Below are positions 7,809 to 15,872 of a stretch of 53,533 bases of DNA, piece after piece. Positions within the stretch are counted from its first letter, which is position 1. Every line of letters starts with the position of its first letter. Made by a program: the position numbers and the translations under genes. The notes under the pieces are model-generated. The model was not told the origin of the DNA. It did no database searches and saw only the letters and a list, made by a program, of their open reading frames with translations. This DNA comes from Bacillota bacterium (GTDB taxonomy: Bacteria; Bacillota_I; Bacilli_A; Erysipelotrichales; Erysipelotrichaceae), in assembly GCA_023426935.1 (NCBI GenBank), contig JAEZBR010000052.1, positions 1 to 53,533 on the forward strand. The letters are read 5' to 3'.

Positions 7809-9205
7809 TATTTAATTTCCTTAGCGTTGTTAATAACGTCTTCAATCGTACCGGCAAACATAAAGGCCGATTCCGGTAATTTGTCATATTTGCCGGATAA
7901 GATTTCTTTGAAAGATCTGACCGTTTCGGGGATTGGAACATACTGTCCTTTATTCCCGGTGAACTTTTCAGCGACGGAGAAAGACTGCGATAAGAAATTA
8001 CGTATTCTTCGCGCTCTGTTAACCGTAGCTTTATCTTCGTCGGATAATTCATCGATACCTAAGATTGCGATGATATCCTGTAATTCTTCATATCGCTGTA
8101 AGATCTGAATGACTTGTTGCGCCACTTCATAGTGTTCTTCCCCAACAATCAAGGGATCCAACATCCTCGAAGTGGAAGTCAACGGATTAACCGCGGGATA
8201 AATTCCTAATTCAGAAATCTTACGATCCAAAACGGTTTTAGCATCCAAGTGAGTGAAAGTCGTAGCCGGCGCCGGATCAGTGAGATCGTCAGCCGGAACA
8301 TATACACACTGAACCGAAGTAATTGAACCATTCTTAGTTGAAGTAATCCGTTCCTGCAACTGACCCATTTCGGTCGCTAATGTAGGCTGATATCCGACGG
8401 CGGAAGGCATTCTTCCTAATAAGGCGGATACTTCCGAACCTGCTTGAGTGAAGCGGAAGATATTATCAATAAATAATAAGACATCCTGATGATCGACATC
8501 CCGATAATGTTCTGCCATTGTCAGACCGGATAAGGCAACCCTCATTCTGGCACCAGGAGATTCATTCATCTGACCATAGACTAATACGGTCTTCGGAAGA
8601 ATCCCGGATTCTTTCATTTCGTTATATAAATCGTTTCCTTCACGTGTTCTTTCGCCAACACCCGCAACTACGGATAAACCCCGATGCTCGGTGGCAATAT
8701 TGTGAATCAATTCCTGCATGATAACCGTCTTACCAACTCCGGCACCACCAAATAAACCGACTTTACCGCCCTTGGCATAAGGACATAATAAATCGATTAC
8801 TTTTATTCCCGTCTCCAAGATCGCGTTATCCGAGACCTGCTGTTCAAACCCCGGTGCTTCCCGGTGAATCGGATCCTTAGTGATATTCTTATCTAATTCG
8901 CCTAGACCATCGATCGGATCGCCTAGAACATTAAACATTCTGCCTAAGACAGCTTTACCGACCGGAACTTCAATCGGCGCACCGGTGTCGATGGCGTCCA
9001 TACCTCTGGTCAAGCCATCGGTAGGCGACATGGAAATACATCTTACGCGATCGTCTCCAATATCGTTTTCCGCTTCGACGACAATTTTAGAATCCTTGAA
9101 CGGGATTTCAATCGCATTATAAAGTGCCGGTAATTTCCCTTGATCGAATCTAATATCAACGACCGGTCCGATAATCTGTACTACTGTGCCATGGTTATGT
9201 TCCAT
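7808..9205 (-). CDS. atpD: ATP synthase subunit beta
   Basis: Catalytic subunit of F1. Walker A GGAGVGKT is at 153-160, the catalytic Glu region GVGERTREG at about 183-190, Walker B is LLFIDNIF, and the torque loop DELSDED follows GI near residue 395. All nucleotide-site residues that I can check are present, and 465 aa is the normal length. It lies ten bases after atpG and directly abuts atpC. Confidence 0.99.
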   Translation of the reverse strand: MEHNHGTVVQIIGPVVDIRFDQGKLPALYNAIEIPFKDSKIVVEAENDIGDDRVRCISMSPTDGLTRGMDAIDTGAPIEVPVGKAVLGRMFNVLGDPIDGLGELDKNITKDPIHREAPGFEQQVSDNAILETGIKVIDLLCPYAKGGKVGLFGGAGVGKTVIMQELIHNIATEHRGLSVVAGVGERTREGNDLYNEMKESGILPKTVLVYGQMNESPGARMRVALSGLTMAEHYRDVDHQDVLLFIDNIFRFTQAGSEVSALLGRMPSAVGYQPTLATEMGQLQERITSTKNGSITSVQCVYVPADDLTDPAPATTFTHLDAKTVLDRKISELGIYPAVNPLTSTSRMLDPLIVGEEHYEVAQQVIQILQRYEELQDIIAILGIDELSDEDKATVNRARRIRNFLSQSFSVAEKFTGNKGQYVPIPETVRSFKEILSGKYDKLPESAFMFAGTIEDVINNAKEIK

Positions 9206-9214
9206 AATACCTCC

Positions 9215-10081
9215 CTAAGCATCTCTGCCTAATTCATTCGAAGAAATTTCCGTGATTTCCTGCGTAATCGCAGCCTGTCGCGCTTTGTTATACTCGATAA
9301 CTAATGAATCGTGCAATTCATTTCCGTTATCGGTCGCGGTTTCCATTGCCATTCTCCGACTAGCTTGTTCGCTGGTCTTGGAACGAATCAAGTAACTATA
9401 GACCAAATTGCGAATATACATTGGGACTAAAGTATTGATAATATCGACCGGATTAGGTTCGAATAAGATTTCTTCACTATATTTATCTTCCGCTTTACTT
9501 CTATCGACCGGTAATAATTCAACCATCTGTGGTTTGAAAGTGACCGAGTTGATATATTCGGTATAGATAATTCTGATACTTGAGATCTTCTCTTGGTCAT
9601 AAAGACTTAGCGCCATATTCGCTAGGCGATTAGTCGCTTCAACCCCGGCCTTCTCAAAAGCCGGATATTCTTTATAAGCTTCGATGTTATTGTGTTTACA
9701 CCAATTAACGATTTTGGTTCCGCAAGCTACGATTAAATCTTCCGGTTGGGTATTCTCTTCCATAAATTTGGCCAGATTTAAATTGTAAGCTCCGCATAAA
9801 CCGGTATCGGACCCAAAGATTATCACTAATGGTTTATTTACTACTTTAGTCGCCAAATAAGGACTGATCTCTCTAAGGTCATCGACATTATTTCCTTCAT
9901 AATTCTGTAACACTTTCGAAACGGCACGATAAAGTAAATCGGCGTATTCTTTGTCTTTCAACATCCGATTTCTTTGTCTTTGCAACTTGCTGGTTGCGAC
10001 TAGTTCCATTGCTTTGGTTATCTGCAAGGTGGAATTAACGGATTTAATCCGTCTTCTGATTGCCGTTTTATTCGAAGCCAT
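9215..10081 (-). CDS. atpG: ATP synthase subunit gamma
   Basis: Rotor shaft of F1. The N-terminal coiled-coil helix (RRRIKSVNSTLQITKAMELV) and the C-terminal helix with MAMETATDN are typical, and the middle Rossmann-like part has GSDTGLCGAYN. Its 288 aa are full length. The start overlaps the atpA stop by one base (TAATG). Confidence 0.98.
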   Translation of the reverse strand: MASNKTAIRRRIKSVNSTLQITKAMELVATSKLQRQRNRMLKDKEYADLLYRAVSKVLQNYEGNNVDDLREISPYLATKVVNKPLVIIFGSDTGLCGAYNLNLAKFMEENTQPEDLIVACGTKIVNWCKHNNIEAYKEYPAFEKAGVEATNRLANMALSLYDQEKISSIRIIYTEYINSVTFKPQMVELLPVDRSKAEDKYSEEILFEPNPVDIINTLVPMYIRNLVYSYLIRSKTSEQASRRMAMETATDNGNELHDSLVIEYNKARQAAITQEITEISSNELGRDA

Positions 10082-11604
10082 TAGTTAAGCCCCAAGGTTA
10101 AAAGATATTGTTCGGTAAATTCTTTGATCGCATTAGTTAAGCCTTCATCCAACTCCTTACTTAATGCTCTTTCCTTTACCAATTGCTTAATCAATTCCGG
10201 TTTATTCGCTTCAATACTATTGATCAGTTTTGTTTCATAATCACTGATCTTATTGACTGGAATCTTATCAATCTGCCGCTTCTTAGCTGCCAATAAAGAG
10301 ATGACTTGGCGTTCAACCTTCATTGGTTGATACTGCGGTTGAATCAATAATGTTTCTAACCGTTTACCATGGTCAATAATCTGCTGGGTTGAAGCATCCA
10401 AATCAGAACCGAATTGAGAGAATGATTGCATCTCATGATACTGTGCCAGTTCCAATTTTAAGGAACCGGAAACTTGTTTCATCGCTTTTATCTGGGCCGA
10501 CCCACCGACTCGGGAAACACTTAATCCGGTACTTACCGCTGGGCGGATTCCGGAGTTGAACAAGTCAGTCTGTAAGAAAATCTGTCCATCGGTGATGGAA
10601 ATGACGTTCGTCGGAATATAAGCCGTGATATCTCCGGCTTGCGTTTCGATGATCGGTAAAGCCGTTAAGGATCCTCCGCCATATTCCGGGGAAAGTTTCG
10701 CCGCTCTTTCCAGTAAGCGGGAATGTAAGTAGAAGACATCTCCCGGATAAGCTTCTCTTCCGGAAGGTCTTCGCAATAGTAACGATAAAGTTCGATAAGC
10801 TACCGCATGCTTGGACAGATCGTCGTAAACGATTAAGACATCTTTACCCTGTTCCATCCATTCCTCACCCATTGCACATCCGGCATAGGGGGCGATATAT
10901 TGTAACGGTGCGGATTCACTGGCGGAGGCTACTACCACCGTCGTATAATCCATTGCGCCGCTAGCTTCTAATTTTGCAACTAATTGGGCTACGGTACTGT
11001 TCTTCTGCCCGATTGCGACATAGATACAGAGGACATCCTGTCCCTTTTGATTAATTATCGTATCGATCGCAATCGCGGTTTTACCGGTCTGCCGATCTCC
11101 GATAATTAATTCACGCTGGCCTTTCCCGATCGGAATCATCGAATCGATGATTTTCAATCCGGTTTGAACCGGCTGACTAACGGATTTACGGGTTATAACT
11201 CCCGGTGCGACTCTTTCGATCGGACGATGTTTGGTAGTTTTAAATGCCGGTTTCCCATCAATCGGTTGACCTAACGCATTGACAACTCTTCCTTTTAATT
11301 CATCACCGACCGGAACTTCAACGATCCGTTTGGTTCGGGTTACTTCGTCACCTTCGGATATTAAACTGTCGTTTCCTAATAGTACAACCCCGACATGTTC
11401 TTCTTCCAAGTTCATGACCATGCCATAAATATCGTGAGGGAATTTTAATAATTCTCCCGCCATCGCATCCTGCAAGCCTTGAACTAACGCGATTCCATCG
11501 CCCACGGTAATAACGTAGCCGACATCTTTGGACTCGATTTTTTGATCGTAACGCTTGATATCATCCTTAATCAATGCGCTGATTTCTTCTGGTTTTAATG
11601 CCAT
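10081..11604 (-). CDS. atpA: ATP synthase subunit alpha
   Basis: Non-catalytic nucleotide-binding subunit of the F1 hexamer. Visible are Walker A GDRQTGKT (about residues 168-175), the Walker B region VLIVYDDLSKHA, and the alpha/beta signature PAVSTGLSVSRVGGSAQ. Its 507 aa are normal. It lies four bases behind atpH. Confidence 0.99.
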   Translation of the reverse strand: MALKPEEISALIKDDIKRYDQKIESKDVGYVITVGDGIALVQGLQDAMAGELLKFPHDIYGMVMNLEEEHVGVVLLGNDSLISEGDEVTRTKRIVEVPVGDELKGRVVNALGQPIDGKPAFKTTKHRPIERVAPGVITRKSVSQPVQTGLKIIDSMIPIGKGQRELIIGDRQTGKTAIAIDTIINQKGQDVLCIYVAIGQKNSTVAQLVAKLEASGAMDYTTVVVASASESAPLQYIAPYAGCAMGEEWMEQGKDVLIVYDDLSKHAVAYRTLSLLLRRPSGREAYPGDVFYLHSRLLERAAKLSPEYGGGSLTALPIIETQAGDITAYIPTNVISITDGQIFLQTDLFNSGIRPAVSTGLSVSRVGGSAQIKAMKQVSGSLKLELAQYHEMQSFSQFGSDLDASTQQIIDHGKRLETLLIQPQYQPMKVERQVISLLAAKKRQIDKIPVNKISDYETKLINSIEANKPELIKQLVKERALSKELDEGLTNAIKEFTEQYLLTLGLN

Positions 11605-11608
11605 GTTA

Positions 11609-12145
11609 TCACCTTGCTTCCATCAGGGTATCTTTTAATCTCTTTATCTCATTCTTCGCGGAACCATCGATTACCCTGCCACCGATTTCCACTCTGATTC
11701 CTAAAATTAAGGTTTTATCCAGTCGATATTTCAATTCAACTTTCTTCTTCAGTTTCTTTCCAATTGATTCTTCTAAAATTTTTAATTGTTCAGGTTCTAA
11801 AGGATAGGGTGAATATACGATTCCCTGATCGATCCCGCGAAAATCGTTACATTGTTTATTGAATACATCTGCGATCTCCGTCAGATAATTGATCCGTCCT
11901 TTATCCACTAACAAATGTAAGAAGTTTACGATCTGCCGATCAAACGAAGAAAAAGCTTTCGTTATTAATTCGTTTTTCTCGCTAGCAGTGATCTTGACAT
12001 AAGCAAACACTTCCGTTAAAGCCGGATTTTGTTTGAATATTTCTTTGATCTGACTAACTTCTTGCTGCCATTCTTCAACTTTGTTCTGATCTTTGGCTAA
12101 AGAGAATAGCGCTTCGGCATACCGGTTAGCGACTCTAATGTCCAT
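11609..12145 (-). CDS. atpH: ATP synthase subunit delta
   Basis: Peripheral-stalk subunit that fixes F1 to subunit b. The helical N-terminal domain starts with VANRYAEALFSLAKDQ. The C-terminal part ends with LGIRVEIGGRVIDGSAKNEIKRL, the OSCP/delta signature. It is 178 aa. The start overlaps the end of atpF by 11 bases. Confidence 0.97.
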   Translation of the reverse strand: MDIRVANRYAEALFSLAKDQNKVEEWQQEVSQIKEIFKQNPALTEVFAYVKITASEKNELITKAFSSFDRQIVNFLHLLVDKGRINYLTEIADVFNKQCNDFRGIDQGIVYSPYPLEPEQLKILEESIGKKLKKKVELKYRLDKTLILGIRVEIGGRVIDGSAKNEIKRLKDTLMEAR

Positions 12146-12650
12146 TGTTTACATCCTTAACGAAATCTTCAATGGCGGCTTTGTTCTTCTCGGAACTTGC
12201 GTTTTCTTTAAGTAATTTTTCCGATGCCGCTAAAGCAACATCCACGATCTCTTTTTGAACATCCTGACGCATCTTCTGTTTTTCTTCGACAATTTCCTTA
12301 TTCGCATTGTCCAAAATGCGTTTCGCTTCGAACTGACCTTGGTTAATTAAATCAGCTTTGACTTTCTTGCCTTCACTTTGACCCTGATTGACAATATTCT
12401 CCGCCTGTTTGGCGGCCTCATGCAGTTTTTCCTGGGCTTGGTTATTCGCTAATTCAGCCTGTTGTTGTTTCGCTAAAGCATCATCCAAAGGTTTCTGGGT
12501 CAATTCTGCCTTCTTCGCCAAATATTTTCTGGCTGGTTCCCATAAAAATTTGTGCACGAAAAATAACAGCACGCCCGTCGAGCAGAGCTGAATAATCATG
12601 GTCATAATGTTGGGAATCAGTTTTCCCTGAACATCTACATTCAGCGTCAT
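12135..12650 (-). CDS. atpF: ATP synthase subunit b
   Basis: Membrane-anchored peripheral stalk. One hydrophobic helix (about residues 14-32) is followed by the conserved WEPARKYLAKKAE segment and then a long Ala/Lys/Gln/Glu-rich coiled coil to residue 171. The length and the position between atpE and atpH are as expected. There is a single b gene, so a homodimeric stalk is likely. Confidence 0.97.
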   Translation of the reverse strand: MTLNVDVQGKLIPNIMTMIIQLCSTGVLLFFVHKFLWEPARKYLAKKAELTQKPLDDALAKQQQAELANNQAQEKLHEAAKQAENIVNQGQSEGKKVKADLINQGQFEAKRILDNANKEIVEEKQKMRQDVQKEIVDVALAASEKLLKENASSEKNKAAIEDFVKDVNNGH

Positions 12651-12661
12651 GCGCTAAAGAC

Positions 12662-12892
12662 CTATTTAAAAGCGAAGATCAGTAAGATCGCCGTTAATAA
12701 TCCGTAAATACCGCAGGTTTCCGCAATTGCACAACCAACGATTAAGGTTGAACGAATTTCATTAACTGCGCCAGGATTCTTTCCGACAGCTTCGACAGCT
12801 TTTCCTGCGGCTCCACCCTGTCCGAAACCAGTAGAGAAGCCAGTCAATACCGCTAAGCCTGCTCCGATTGGAACGAAAATACGAATATCCAT
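12662..12892 (-). CDS. atpE: ATP synthase subunit c, with a sodium-type ligand pattern
   Basis: Rotor-ring subunit of Fo, 76 aa, two membrane helices joined by the polar loop GKNPGAVNEIRS. The ion-carrying carboxylate is Glu58 in helix 2. Beside it, Thr59 and Tyr63, and Gln25 in the helix-1 motif GQGGAAGKA, occupy the places of Gln32, Glu65, Ser66 and Tyr70 of the Na+-binding c subunit of Ilyobacter tartaricus; the Gln-Glu spacing of 33 is identical. The water-binding Thr67 position is Cys60 here. Sodium coupling is therefore plausible but inferred. Gene identity is certain. Confidence 0.97.
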   Translation of the reverse strand: MDIRIFVPIGAGLAVLTGFSTGFGQGGAAGKAVEAVGKNPGAVNEIRSTLIVGCAIAETCGIYGLLTAILLIFAFK

Positions 12893-12918
12893 AAATAATC
12901 CTCCTTTTTGACTATCTA

Positions 12919-13599
12919 TTACTCGGACTTGCTCTTAGCAAGTACCGTAGTCAACATAATAAAGATATACGTTTGTAAAACACCGGCAAACACATCGAAA
13001 TACGCATGCAATGCCGGGGCAAGAACCGGTCCCATAAAGTTAATTTGGCCAATAACCGGAACTAATCCGCTCAATAATGAAGTCGCATTATAAACTAATT
13101 CCATCAGGATTCCGCCAACTAAGATATTTCCGAACAGACGCATTGACATCGATAAGATCGGTGATAGTTCACCGAAGATATTGATCGGCAGAAATAAGAA
13201 GAACGGATCTAAGAAGCCTTTTAAGAAAGGCCCGACATGTTTTACTTTAATCTGGGTTCCTTCGATGATGACCCAAGCACATAGCGCTAAAGTTAAAGTA
13301 ACGGAATAATTCGCCGTCGGATTAGGCAATCCGATTAGACTAATCAGATTACTGCAGAGAATATATAAACCGATGGTTCCGATAACCGGTCCTAAATGCT
13401 TAACATAAGATTCATCCATGTTATCGTGAACCATTCCATCAATAAACTGAACTAATAATAAACCGACATTCGCAGCACCTTCAGGTTTCTTGGCAGGGTC
13501 TGACTTTTTGATCTTATTACCTAAAAAGACCACTAAAACGCATAACATTACCGTTACGATCAGAATTGTCCAGACTTCAACCTGAATAGTAATCGTCAT
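12919..13599 (-). CDS. atpB: ATP synthase subunit a
   Basis: Stator channel subunit of Fo (226 aa, five to six membrane helices). The essential arginine lies in SMRLFGNILVGGIL, and the C-terminal helix holds HAYFDVFAGVLQTYIF with the conserved Gln. It forms the two ion half-channels against the c-ring. Its ATG overlaps the stop of the AtpI-like gene by four bases. It is slightly short for the family but has no visible gap in the key helices. Confidence 0.97.
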   Translation of the reverse strand: MTITIQVEVWTILIVTVMLCVLVVFLGNKIKKSDPAKKPEGAANVGLLLVQFIDGMVHDNMDESYVKHLGPVIGTIGLYILCSNLISLIGLPNPTANYSVTLTLALCAWVIIEGTQIKVKHVGPFLKGFLDPFFLFLPINIFGELSPILSMSMRLFGNILVGGILMELVYNATSLLSGLVPVIGQINFMGPVLAPALHAYFDVFAGVLQTYIFIMLTTVLAKSKSE

Positions 13600-13970
13600 T
13601 TCTTGCTGACTTCTTTCTGCGGTTTCTTTCCTTCAGAAACATAGACAACAATCCGATAAGTCATTTCTGCTCCGAAAGCAGCAATGATATTGGAAACCTG
13701 TGGATATAATACCCCAAATAGTAAGGGTAAAGCAAGGCATGCCAGCCTTAACAAAAGACCGATAATGTAAGAAAATTGATTGATACCATTCCCATTATCT
13801 AAGATCCTAGTCAAGGAACTGTTTAGAATAAAAGTATAGATCGTTACCCCAAGTAAGCCGCTTAAAATACCGACACTTAAGCGCCAGTCAATAAATAAAC
13901 AAATTACTGCGGCGATTGAAGTAATTAAGGCCGTAAGTTTTAAACACTTCGCAATCCTTTTATCAAGCAT
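13596..13970 (-). CDS. atpI: AtpI-like ATP synthase accessory membrane protein
   Basis: A 124-residue, four-helix membrane protein in the AtpI (UncI) position, thought to help assemble the c-ring. The sequence is only weakly conserved in this family, so position carries much of the call. I chose the ATG at 13970 because it overlaps the upstream stop as TAATG. A start 31 codons earlier would run through the upstream gene in another frame and adds polar residues unlike the family. Confidence 0.8.
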   Translation of the reverse strand: MLDKRIAKCLKLTALITSIAAVICLFIDWRLSVGILSGLLGVTIYTFILNSSLTRILDNGNGINQFSYIIGLLLRLACLALPLLFGVLYPQVSNIIAAFGAEMTYRIVVYVSEGKKPQKEVSKK

Positions 13971-14149
13971 TACTTTTTCCCCAACCGATATAACCAAAGC
14001 AAGCCGGAGATCGTTCCGACAATAATCCCAACGGTCATCCATAATGGCGTAGTATGCGCCCATGAATCAATTAAATAACCCAAACCTAATCCTACTAAGA
14101 TCTGACCGGCAATCGCTACGCCCATGCCAATCGCATTCCAGAATTTCAT
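13970..14149 (-). CDS. atpZ: AtpZ/gene-1-like ATP synthase accessory protein
   Basis: A 59-residue protein with two helices and the pattern GQILVGLGLGYLIDSW...WMTVGIIVGTISGLLWLYRL, typical of the small ATPase gene 1 (AtpZ) family that precedes atpI. The ATG at 14149 begins one base after the upp stop; the upstream GTG at 14185 would overlap upp by 35 bases and has no ribosome site. Family members are implicated in Mg2+/Ca2+ transport or Fo assembly; neither can be decided here. Confidence 0.8.
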   Translation of the reverse strand: MKFWNAIGMGVAIAGQILVGLGLGYLIDSWAHTTPLWMTVGIIVGTISGLLWLYRLGKK

Positions 14150-14150
14150 G

Positions 14151-14768
14151 TTACTTTGTCCCAAAGATCCGATCGCCCGCGTCACCTAGACCCGGTACGA
14201 TATACCCGATCTCATTTAATTTTTCATCTAAAGAAGCTAAGTAGATATCAACGTCCGGATGGTGTTTCTGAACTAAATCGACACCTTCTTGTACTCCGAC
14301 CAAACATACTAATTTAATTTGTTTCGCACCCCGTTTTTTGATCATGGTGATGGCGGCATCCGCAGACCCACCAGTCGCCAACATCGGGTCAACTACCATG
14401 GTGATGGAATTAGTCATATCGGGGAATTTTCCGTAATATTCATGCGGTTCTAAGGTTTTCTCGTCGCGATATAGACCGATATGTCCAACTTTTGCGGTCG
14501 GAATCAAATCCAGGATTCCGGAAACCATTCCTAATCCCGCTCTTAGAATCGGAACTAAGACCACATCGGAAGAAATCGTTGAGCCATGGCAGATTCCCAT
14601 CGGCGTTTGAACATCGACCGGTTTAGTCGGTAAATCTCTGGTAATCTCATAAGCCATCAATCCTGCTATCTCATCCAAATTCTGGCGAAAATCCTTCGTT
14701 GAAGTATTCTTATCCCTCATAATGGTTAATTTATGCGTGATTAACGGATGATTCAGTACATGCAGCAT
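14151..14768 (-). CDS. upp: uracil phosphoribosyltransferase
   Basis: Salvage enzyme making UMP from uracil and PRPP. The PRPP site is VVDPMLATGGSADAA, and the C terminus has IGYIVPGLGDAGDRIFGTK, as in all UPRTases. The start at 14768 is fixed by AGGAGG seven bases upstream (the ATG at 14786 lies before that box), giving 205 aa. Upp heads the ATP synthase genes, the same arrangement as in Bacillus. A TATAAT at 14794-14799 is the likely promoter. Confidence 0.97.
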   Translation of the reverse strand: MLHVLNHPLITHKLTIMRDKNTSTKDFRQNLDEIAGLMAYEITRDLPTKPVDVQTPMGICHGSTISSDVVLVPILRAGLGMVSGILDLIPTAKVGHIGLYRDEKTLEPHEYYGKFPDMTNSITMVVDPMLATGGSADAAITMIKKRGAKQIKLVCLVGVQEGVDLVQKHHPDVDIYLASLDEKLNEIGYIVPGLGDAGDRIFGTK

Positions 14769-14793
14769 TGCTTTTCCTCCTGGCATTTAGTCT

Positions 14794-14799
14794 ATTATA
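14794..14799 (-). promoter_or_regulatory. putative -10 of the upp-atp operon
   Basis: A perfect TATAAT on the reverse strand, 26-31 bases before the upp start in the short gap after nrdB. No convincing -35 is visible at 17 bases, so strength is uncertain. Confidence 0.45.
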
Positions 14800-14819
14800 C
14801 TATTCTCAGGACTTAATTT

Positions 14820-15863
14820 TTATAAATCGTCCTCAATTGCACTACTTTTTGCATAGGCGGAACTCCTTGCCTCGAAGAAGTCGGTCTTGACCAAATTCGC
14901 ATTCGCATATTGGGCAACCCATTTCATGGAATCCGGTTCTTCAACGTAATCAGGATATAAAACTCCCAAATCTAAAGAACTATAGCGTAGATTCCCCAGA
15001 TATTTAATGTAATCTTCAACCATCTTCTTATTTAAACCCGGAATTTCATCGCCGATGACATATTGTCCCCAGGCAATCTCTTGCTTTACTCCTTCATCGA
15101 TCATCTCTTTGATCATCTTTAAATTATCTTCCGTAAACATCTCCGGATCTTCTTTTCTGAATTCGGTAATTATCTCCCTAAATAGCCATAAGTGGGTATT
15201 CTCATCCCGATTGATATATCGAATCTCCTGAACCGAACCAGGCATCTTTCCGTTTCGGCCTAAATTATAGAAGAACATAAATCCCGAATAAAAGTAGATT
15301 CCTTCCAGAATAAAGTTAGCGATTAAAACTCTTAAGAAAGTCTGTTTATCGTGCTTAGCCGTAAACTCATTATAAAGATCTCCGATAAATTTATTACGCT
15401 TCAGTAAATGTTCATCATCTTTCCACTGATACAGAATATTGTTTCTTTCGGTCGGATTACAAATCGTATCCAACATATAACTATAGCTCTGAGAATGAAC
15501 ACATTCCTGGAAGCTTTGGATGGTTAAACATAGATCGACTTCGTTGGCGGTAATATATTCCGTTAAACGCGGTAAATTCGCCGTCTGCAAAGAATCGAGG
15601 AAGATTAGAAAGCTTAGAATTTTATCATATGCCGTGCGTTCCGCTTTCAATAAATTCGGATAATCAGATTTATCCTGGTTCATGTTAATCTCTTCGGGTA
15701 CCCAGAAATTATTCATCGCTTGCCGATACCAGTCTGAAACCCAGGGATATTTTAGGTTGTTGAAATCGTTTAAATTGGTCGTGTTGAAATTAATCAATCG
15801 CCGATTTCTTACTTTGGTATCTCCTTGCGGATTAAACAGCGGTTTCTTTTTTAGTTCTTCCAT
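14820..15863 (-). CDS. nrdB: class I ribonucleotide reductase, beta subunit
   Basis: Supplies the stable radical for deoxyribonucleotide synthesis. The dimetal ligands appear as Asp90, Glu120, His123, Glu187, Glu221 and His224. Tyr127 sits seven residues after Glu120, exactly where E. coli NrdB carries its radical Tyr122. At 347 aa it is normal, and an AGGAGG box precedes the ATG. It follows nrdA by nine bases, and together they form the aerobic reductase. No nrdI is adjacent, which favours a class Ia-like over a class Ib system. Confidence 0.95.
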   Translation of the reverse strand: MEELKKKPLFNPQGDTKVRNRRLINFNTTNLNDFNNLKYPWVSDWYRQAMNNFWVPEEINMNQDKSDYPNLLKAERTAYDKILSFLIFLDSLQTANLPRLTEYITANEVDLCLTIQSFQECVHSQSYSYMLDTICNPTERNNILYQWKDDEHLLKRNKFIGDLYNEFTAKHDKQTFLRVLIANFILEGIYFYSGFMFFYNLGRNGKMPGSVQEIRYINRDENTHLWLFREIITEFRKEDPEMFTEDNLKMIKEMIDEGVKQEIAWGQYVIGDEIPGLNKKMVEDYIKYLGNLRYSSLDLGVLYPDYVEEPDSMKWVAQYANANLVKTDFFEARSSAYAKSSAIEDDL

Positions 15864-15872
15864 AATTCCTCC

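Noticed and set aside
14769..14786. Upstream ATG for upp
   Set aside because: The AGGAGG box lies between it and the ATG at 14768, which fits the family start.
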